9,400 bases of DNA from Deltaproteobacteria bacterium (GTDB lineage: Bacteria; Desulfobacterota; Desulfarculia; Adiutricales; Adiutricaceae): contig JAITJT010000230.1 of NCBI GenBank assembly GCA_031278795.1, positions 1 to 9,400 on the forward strand, given 5' to 3'. This document shows positions 6,156 through 9,400 of this stretch, piece by piece. Made by a program: the position numbers and the translations under genes. A model generated the notes under the pieces. That model worked only from the letters and a program-made list of their open reading frames with translations, ran no database searches and was not told the origin of the DNA. Position 1 is the first letter of the stretch, and the number at the start of each line of letters is the position of its first letter.

Positions 6156-7304
6156 ATGAGTGAAAATTCCATTCCCTCCCAAGACCAACAGGAGAGCCCT
6201 CCCCAAGGGGGAGGGCTTCCCCCAAAGGGCCTCGCCTCCGATAGGGGAGAGCGCTCGGAGCTTAATAAGGCTCCCCTGGCCCCGGCGGTGCTCATCTTGG
6301 CGGCCGGCAAGGGCACCCGCATGAAATCCCAAAGGCCCAAGGTGCTCTTTGAGATCCTGGGAAGGAGCCTCTTGGCCTATTCCCTCAACGCGGCCAGGTA
6401 CCTAAACCCCGAGCTCATCTGCGTGGTTGTGGGGAAGGGCGCGGCCGAGGTGGAGAGGGCCGTGGGCGGGCCAGGGATTGTCTTTGTCACCCAAGAGGAG
6501 CAGCTGGGGACCGGACACGCCACCCTCATGGCGGCTGAGCTCTTGGAGGGGCACGCGGGACCCTTGGTGATACTACCAGGTGATGCCCCGCTAATATCCC
6601 CTCAGACCCTTTTGGATCTGGTGGATGCCCACAGAATATTAGGCTCGGATCTCTCGGTTCTCACCGTGGAGGCCCAGGACCCCGGGGCCTACGGAAGGAT
6701 CCTAAGGGACCCGGACGGCTGGCTCAAGGGCATAGTGGAGTATAAGGACGCCTCCCGCGAGGAGCTCTTGATAAACGAGGTCAACTCCGGAGTCTACGTG
6801 GGGAACGCGAGCGATCTCTTTCCCGCCCTAAGGGAGATAAGACCTGAGAATGTCCAAAAGGAGTACTACCTCACCGACGTGGTGGAGGTCTTTAGGGCCA
6901 GAAACAGGAGGGTGGCGGCGGTCATGGGTCCGGATCCAGAGGAGATCCAGGGCGTAAACGACCGGGAGGATCTCTTCCGGGCCCGGGAGATACTTAGACT
7001 CAAGATCCTACGCTCCTGGTTAAAGGCGGGTGTCTCCATGGACGACCCCTACACCACGGTCATAGAGCCCTCAGTGCGCCTGGAAGAGGACGTGACCCTG
7101 GGCCCCGGGGTAATCCTCAAGGGGACCACCAAGATAATGGCGGGTAGCACCATTGGGGCCTACTCGGTCATCTCCAACGTGGTGGTGGAGGGGGGTCTAA
7201 GCCTGCCGCCCCACAGCGTAATAAATGACCAGGTGCTCAAGAAGGGCCCACTGGTTCCCAAAAGGCACCCTGTGCCCCCTCCCAAAAGGAGGCCTAATTC
7301 CTAA
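6156..7304 (+). CDS. glmU: GlmU-like UDP-N-acetylglucosamine pyrophosphorylase with shortened acetyltransferase domain
   Basis: GlmU makes UDP-GlcNAc for peptidoglycan and lipopolysaccharide: its N-terminal domain joins UTP to GlcNAc-1-phosphate and its C-terminal left-handed beta-helix acetylates GlcN-1-phosphate. The first domain is clear: LILAAGKGTRM (46-56) with PKVL (61-64), QLGTGHA (116-122), GDAPLIS, AYGRILRD, GIVEYKDAS, EVNSGVYVG and KEYYLTDVV. The C-terminal part has only a few beta-helix coils (about 298-347), then a Pro/Lys/Arg-rich tail. At 382 residues against about 456 in E. coli, with about 42 extra at the front, it ends before the acetyltransferase active site. It therefore probably only transfers uridylyl groups. 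The only usable start is the ATG at 6156, with a weak ribosome binding site and a low-complexity leader. The frame shows no frameshift, so this looks like a stable short form. Confidence 0.88.
   Translation: MSENSIPSQDQQESPPQGGGLPPKGLASDRGERSELNKAPLAPAVLILAAGKGTRMKSQRPKVLFEILGRSLLAYSLNAARYLNPELICVVVGKGAAEVERAVGGPGIVFVTQEEQLGTGHATLMAAELLEGHAGPLVILPGDAPLISPQTLLDLVDAHRILGSDLSVLTVEAQDPGAYGRILRDPDGWLKGIVEYKDASREELLINEVNSGVYVGNASDLFPALREIRPENVQKEYYLTDVVEVFRARNRRVAAVMGPDPEEIQGVNDREDLFRAREILRLKILRSWLKAGVSMDDPYTTVIEPSVRLEEDVTLGPGVILKGTTKIMAGSTIGAYSVISNVVVEGGLSLPPHSVINDQVLKKGPLVPKRHPVPPPKRRPNS
6194..6218. repeat. 10-base inverted repeat inside the glmU leader coding sequence
   Basis: AGCCCTCCCC (6195-6204), a three-base loop AAG, and GGGGAGGGCT (6208-6217) are perfect reverse complements. 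A second palindrome CTCCGA / TCGGAG (6236-6241 and 6255-6260) follows in the same non-conserved leader. Both lie only in residues absent from normal GlmU, so the segment may be inserted palindromic DNA, or a translation-controlling hairpin. Confidence 0.8.
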
Positions 7305-7350
7305 AGAAGTGCCCTCTATGGGGCTTGAGTGTTGGTTTTTTCTTTCTTAA

Positions 7351-7368
7351 AAAGGCCTCCGTGCCTTT
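7351..7368. terminator. Possible terminator hairpin after glmU
   Basis: AAAGGC (7351-7356) and GCCTTT (7363-7368) pair around CTCCGT. Downstream on the plus strand the T-runs are broken (AGCTTTTAATAGACTTTTT); on the minus strand five T follow at once. It is a plausible weak or two-way terminator in the 134-base glmU-SIS gap, so the two genes may be only partly co-transcribed. Confidence 0.4.
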
Positions 7369-7393
7369 AGCTTTTAATAGACTTTTTAGCCTC

Positions 7394-7424
7394 AAGGCGC
7401 CTTATCCTCAAGCTAAGGCGCCCT
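7394..7424 (+). promoter_or_regulatory. Strong hairpin just upstream of the SIS gene start
   Basis: AAGGCGCCTTA (7394-7404) and TAAGGCGCCCT (7414-7424) pair at 10 of 11 positions around a nine-base loop. The hairpin ends 26 bases before the ATG at 7451 and has no T-run, so it is not a terminator. It could shield or stabilise the message start. It lacks the size of a glmS ribozyme. Confidence 0.55.
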
Positions 7425-7450
7425 AAGCAAAAAACACCGTGAAGGGACTT

Positions 7451-8629
7451 ATGGAGCAGGAAATCTATCCACTATTTCTCAGGGAGATAAACGAGCAGCC
7501 CCGGGTCTTGTCCAACAGCCTGGCCCAGTACCTGGCGCCCGGCTACAACCTCAAGATGACCAAGCCGCCCTTGGATGACATAAGCCTCAAAAAGATAACC
7601 AAGGTGTATATAACAGCCAGCGGCACCAGCTTCCACGCGGCTCTCACCGCCCGCTACCTAATCGAGGGCCTCGCCGAGATCCCCACGGTGGTGGAGCAGG
7701 CCTCCGAGTGCGGCCAGCACCAGCTCCTGGTGGACAACAGCACTCTAGCCATCAGCGTCTCCCAGTCCGGGAGAAGCAAGGGTACCCTGGAAGCTCTGGA
7801 ACTCGCCAAGAAGAAAGGCGCCATCACCTTGGCCTTGGTCAACGACCCCAAGTCGCCCCTGGCCGCCATGGCCCAGGGCTGCATAACCACCCTGGCCGGA
7901 AGGGTCCTAACTCCCTCCTCCACCAAGGCCTTCACCTCCCAGACCCTGGTTCTGGGGCTTTTGGCCTTCCGCTTGGCCCTGGCCAAGGGCCTAGCCAAGG
8001 ACAAGTTCCGCGACGAGCTGCAGCAGCTGGAGAGGCTTCCGGAGATAGTGAGGCGCGCCATCACCATCTCGGAGGAGCAAATAGGAACCGTGGCCTCCAC
8101 TCTACTGGAGCACGAGCACCTCTTTATCCTGGCCAGCGGCAATCTCCTTCCCATGGTCTATGAGGGCGGGCTTAAGCTAAAAGAGGTGGCCAGGTTCTTC
8201 GCGGAAGGCTCCAGCGCCGGTGAGTTCGGGCACGGGCCCCTGGCCATGGCCGGACCCGGCACCCCGGTCATGCTCCTTAGCTTCAATGACCAGGACAACA
8301 ACTCCGTCCACCGCGATCTGGCCTTGGAACTAAAAAAGAGGGGCTCACCCCTTATAATAGTCACCGAGGACGGCCCTCTGAAGAACAACTCCCTCTTAAC
8401 CTTAGCCGACCACTCCATCCTCTTACCCCAGGCACCGCCCCGCTTCAGGCCTCAGGTGGCGCTCATTCCCCTGCAGCTTCTGGCCTCCCGCATAGGTGAG
8501 CTCAAGGGCCTGGACGTGGACCGCCCGGGAGGCCTTCTCTACCAGGCGGCCTACTCGGATCCGGAGGAGGACAGGCTGGTGGACAGCTACTACGGTGACT
8601 CGAAGGATCAAAAGAGGCTGGTATCTTAA
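7451..8629 (+). CDS. Double-SIS amino-sugar phosphate isomerase/deaminase, GlmS-like but without glutaminase domain
   Basis: Two SIS domains bind a sugar phosphate, as in the isomerase half of GlmS (fructose-6-phosphate to glucosamine-6-phosphate) and in NagB-II type deaminases. Visible are the GlmS-like entry FLREINEQPR, SGTS (57-60), SQSGRSKGT (from 104), SSTKAFTSQ (from 156), GLKLKE with Lys242/Lys244/Glu245, and GEFGHGPLA with His261, matching E. coli Glu488 and His504. The 240-residue glutaminase domain with its N-terminal Cys is absent. At the C-terminus, DVDRPGGLLYQ aligns without gaps to DVDQPRNLAKS of E. coli GlmS and places Tyr364 where catalytic Lys603 should be; about 25 extra residues follow. 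SGRS and LVNDPKSPLA recall NagB-II, while STKAFTSQ recalls GlmS. I prefer the ATG at 7451 (AAGG five bases upstream); a GTG at 7439 is possible. Following glmU suggests a role in UDP-GlcNAc supply. Confidence 0.85.
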   Translation: MEQEIYPLFLREINEQPRVLSNSLAQYLAPGYNLKMTKPPLDDISLKKITKVYITASGTSFHAALTARYLIEGLAEIPTVVEQASECGQHQLLVDNSTLAISVSQSGRSKGTLEALELAKKKGAITLALVNDPKSPLAAMAQGCITTLAGRVLTPSSTKAFTSQTLVLGLLAFRLALAKGLAKDKFRDELQQLERLPEIVRRAITISEEQIGTVASTLLEHEHLFILASGNLLPMVYEGGLKLKEVARFFAEGSSAGEFGHGPLAMAGPGTPVMLLSFNDQDNNSVHRDLALELKKRGSPLIIVTEDGPLKNNSLLTLADHSILLPQAPPRFRPQVALIPLQLLASRIGELKGLDVDRPGGLLYQAAYSDPEEDRLVDSYYGDSKDQKRLVS

Positions 8630-8641
8630 AATCCAATGTGT

Positions 8642-8667
8642 TAAAAAGGCCCGCGAGGGCCTTTTTA
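8642..8667 (+). terminator. Strong terminator after the SIS gene
   Basis: AAAAAGGCCC (8643-8652), a GCGA loop of the GNRA tetraloop type, and GGGCCTTTTT (8657-8666) form a perfect ten-pair stem, 11 pairs with the flanking T/A. It starts 12 bases after the stop at 8629 and is symmetric enough to act in both directions. Confidence 0.9.
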
Positions 8668-8714
8668 GCCTCCAAATTTGTCTTTTTAGTCAAAGGCTGG
8701 AACTAAGCCCAATC

Positions 8715-8738
8715 AAGCCCTAGCCTTGGCTTTTTTTT
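8715..8738 (+). terminator. Second terminator in tandem
   Basis: AAGCC (8715-8719) and GGCTT (8728-8732) pair around an eight-base loop and merge into a run of eight T ending at 8738. An outer pair CTAAGCC / GGCTTAG (8703-8709 and 8739-8745) encloses it. It backs up the stronger terminator 50 bases earlier and insulates trpS. Confidence 0.6.
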
Positions 8739-8888
8739 GGCTTAGAGGTATTAGGGCACATTAAACATTGATCTATGAATTCATCCAAAGCTTTTCGTGT
8801 CATAAACTAAAGAAGGGCCCAGGAACAATCTTCTTAAGACCCTTAGCAAAAATCAAAAAACAAAAATAATTTCATAAAAGGTATAGCT

Positions 8889-9400
8889 TTGCGCGTTCTT
8901 TCAGGCATCCAGCCCTCTGGAAAACTTCACATAGGCAATTATTTCGGCATGATGCAGTCCATGATCCGGTGGCAGACAAAAAGCGAGCTCTTCTGCTTCA
9001 TCGTGAACCTCCACGCCCTCACCACGGTCACCGACGGGGAGCTCCTCAAGAGGAACACCTTGGAGGCGGCGGCTGATTTCATGGCCCTGGGCCTTGACCC
9101 AGAGAAGGTCTGCTTCTGGGTGCAGGGAGACGTCAAAGAGCACGCCGAGCTCACCTGGATCCTCCACAACTTCACCTCCATGGGTCTTTTGGAGCGCAGC
9201 CACTCCTATAAGGACAAGGTCGCCAGACAGCAGGAGGCGCACCACGGCTTGTTCTCCTACCCCGTCCTCATGGCAGCTGACATACTACTCTACCAGTCGG
9301 ATCTGGTGCCCGTGGGCCGCGATCAAAAGCAGCACCTGGAGATAACCCGGGACATCGCCGGCTCTTTCAACAACATCCACGGGAAGGTCTTCACCATCCC
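8889..9400 (+). CDS. trpS: Tryptophanyl-tRNA synthetase (5' part only; runs off right edge)
   Basis: TrpRS charges tRNA-Trp with tryptophan using ATP, a class I synthetase acting in the cytoplasm. The 170 complete codons start with RVLSGIQPSGKLHIGNY, holding the class I HIGH-type signature (HIGN, residues 14-17). There follow FIVNLHALTTVTD, the helical segment with SYKDKVARQQEA, and ADILLYQSDLVPVGRDQKQH, where the VPVG-DQ motif helps bind tryptophan and ATP. The KMSKS loop lies beyond the window. No ATG precedes this region in frame back to a TAG at 8844; the TTG at 8889 fits the family N-terminus and has AAGG seven bases upstream. Two terminators separate it from the SIS gene, so it should have its own promoter; AATAAT near 8865 is a weak -10 candidate. 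Confidence 0.93.
   Translation, partial: MRVLSGIQPSGKLHIGNYFGMMQSMIRWQTKSELFCFIVNLHALTTVTDGELLKRNTLEAAADFMALGLDPEKVCFWVQGDVKEHAELTWILHNFTSMGLLERSHSYKDKVARQQEAHHGLFSYPVLMAADILLYQSDLVPVGRDQKQHLEITRDIAGSFNNIHGKVFTI

Noticed and set aside
7654..8163. Overlapping frames on both strands within the SIS gene
   Set aside because: Shadows of a well-supported gene; the translations are Arg/Pro/Ser-rich with no family resemblance.
8500..8629. Frameshift explaining the missing lysine at the C-terminus of the SIS protein
   Set aside because: The other two frames do not restore a GlmS-like ending, so the altered C-terminus appears genuine.

Overview
This window comes from a bacterial chromosome with moderately GC-rich genes and AT-rich gaps. 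The order ffh - rpsP - KH - rimM on the minus strand, together with a PpiD-type foldase and a glmU / SIS-domain pair, suggests a Gram-negative and most resembles Deltaproteobacteria (Desulfobacterota). That placement is an inference from gene content and order; no rRNA gene or other lineage marker is visible.

Minus strand, read right to left: ppiD (4948-2954) encodes a membrane-anchored periplasmic foldase. A repeat-rich gap follows, then ffh (2688-1357), the protein subunit of the signal recognition particle. After a 273-base gap comes a ribosome-related cluster: rpsP (1083-838), a small KH-domain RNA-binding protein starting at a TTG that overlaps the rpsP stop (841-557), and the start of rimM (466 to beyond the left edge). 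The common theme is ribosome assembly and protein targeting, with envelope folding next to it.

The 1.2 kb divergent gap (4949-6155) holds no convincing protein gene. It has a good sigma70-like promoter (minus strand, 5129-5101), a strong terminator about 60 bases downstream (5044-5015), a 15-base inverted repeat with one mismatch over the promoter -35 (5118-5132 / 5176-5190), and decayed tandem repeats (5351-5461). This is the best candidate here for an undescribed element: a small RNA of about 80 nt, or an attenuated ppiD leader.

Plus strand: a GlmU-like protein (6156-7304) keeps the uridylyltransferase domain but lacks most of the acetyltransferase domain. A double-SIS protein (7451-8629) resembles the isomerase half of GlmS but lacks the glutaminase domain and the usual C-terminal catalytic lysine. 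Tandem terminators follow, then the start of trpS (8889 to beyond the right edge). The adjacent shortened GlmU and GlmS-like proteins suggest a rearranged or divergent amino-sugar nucleotide pathway.
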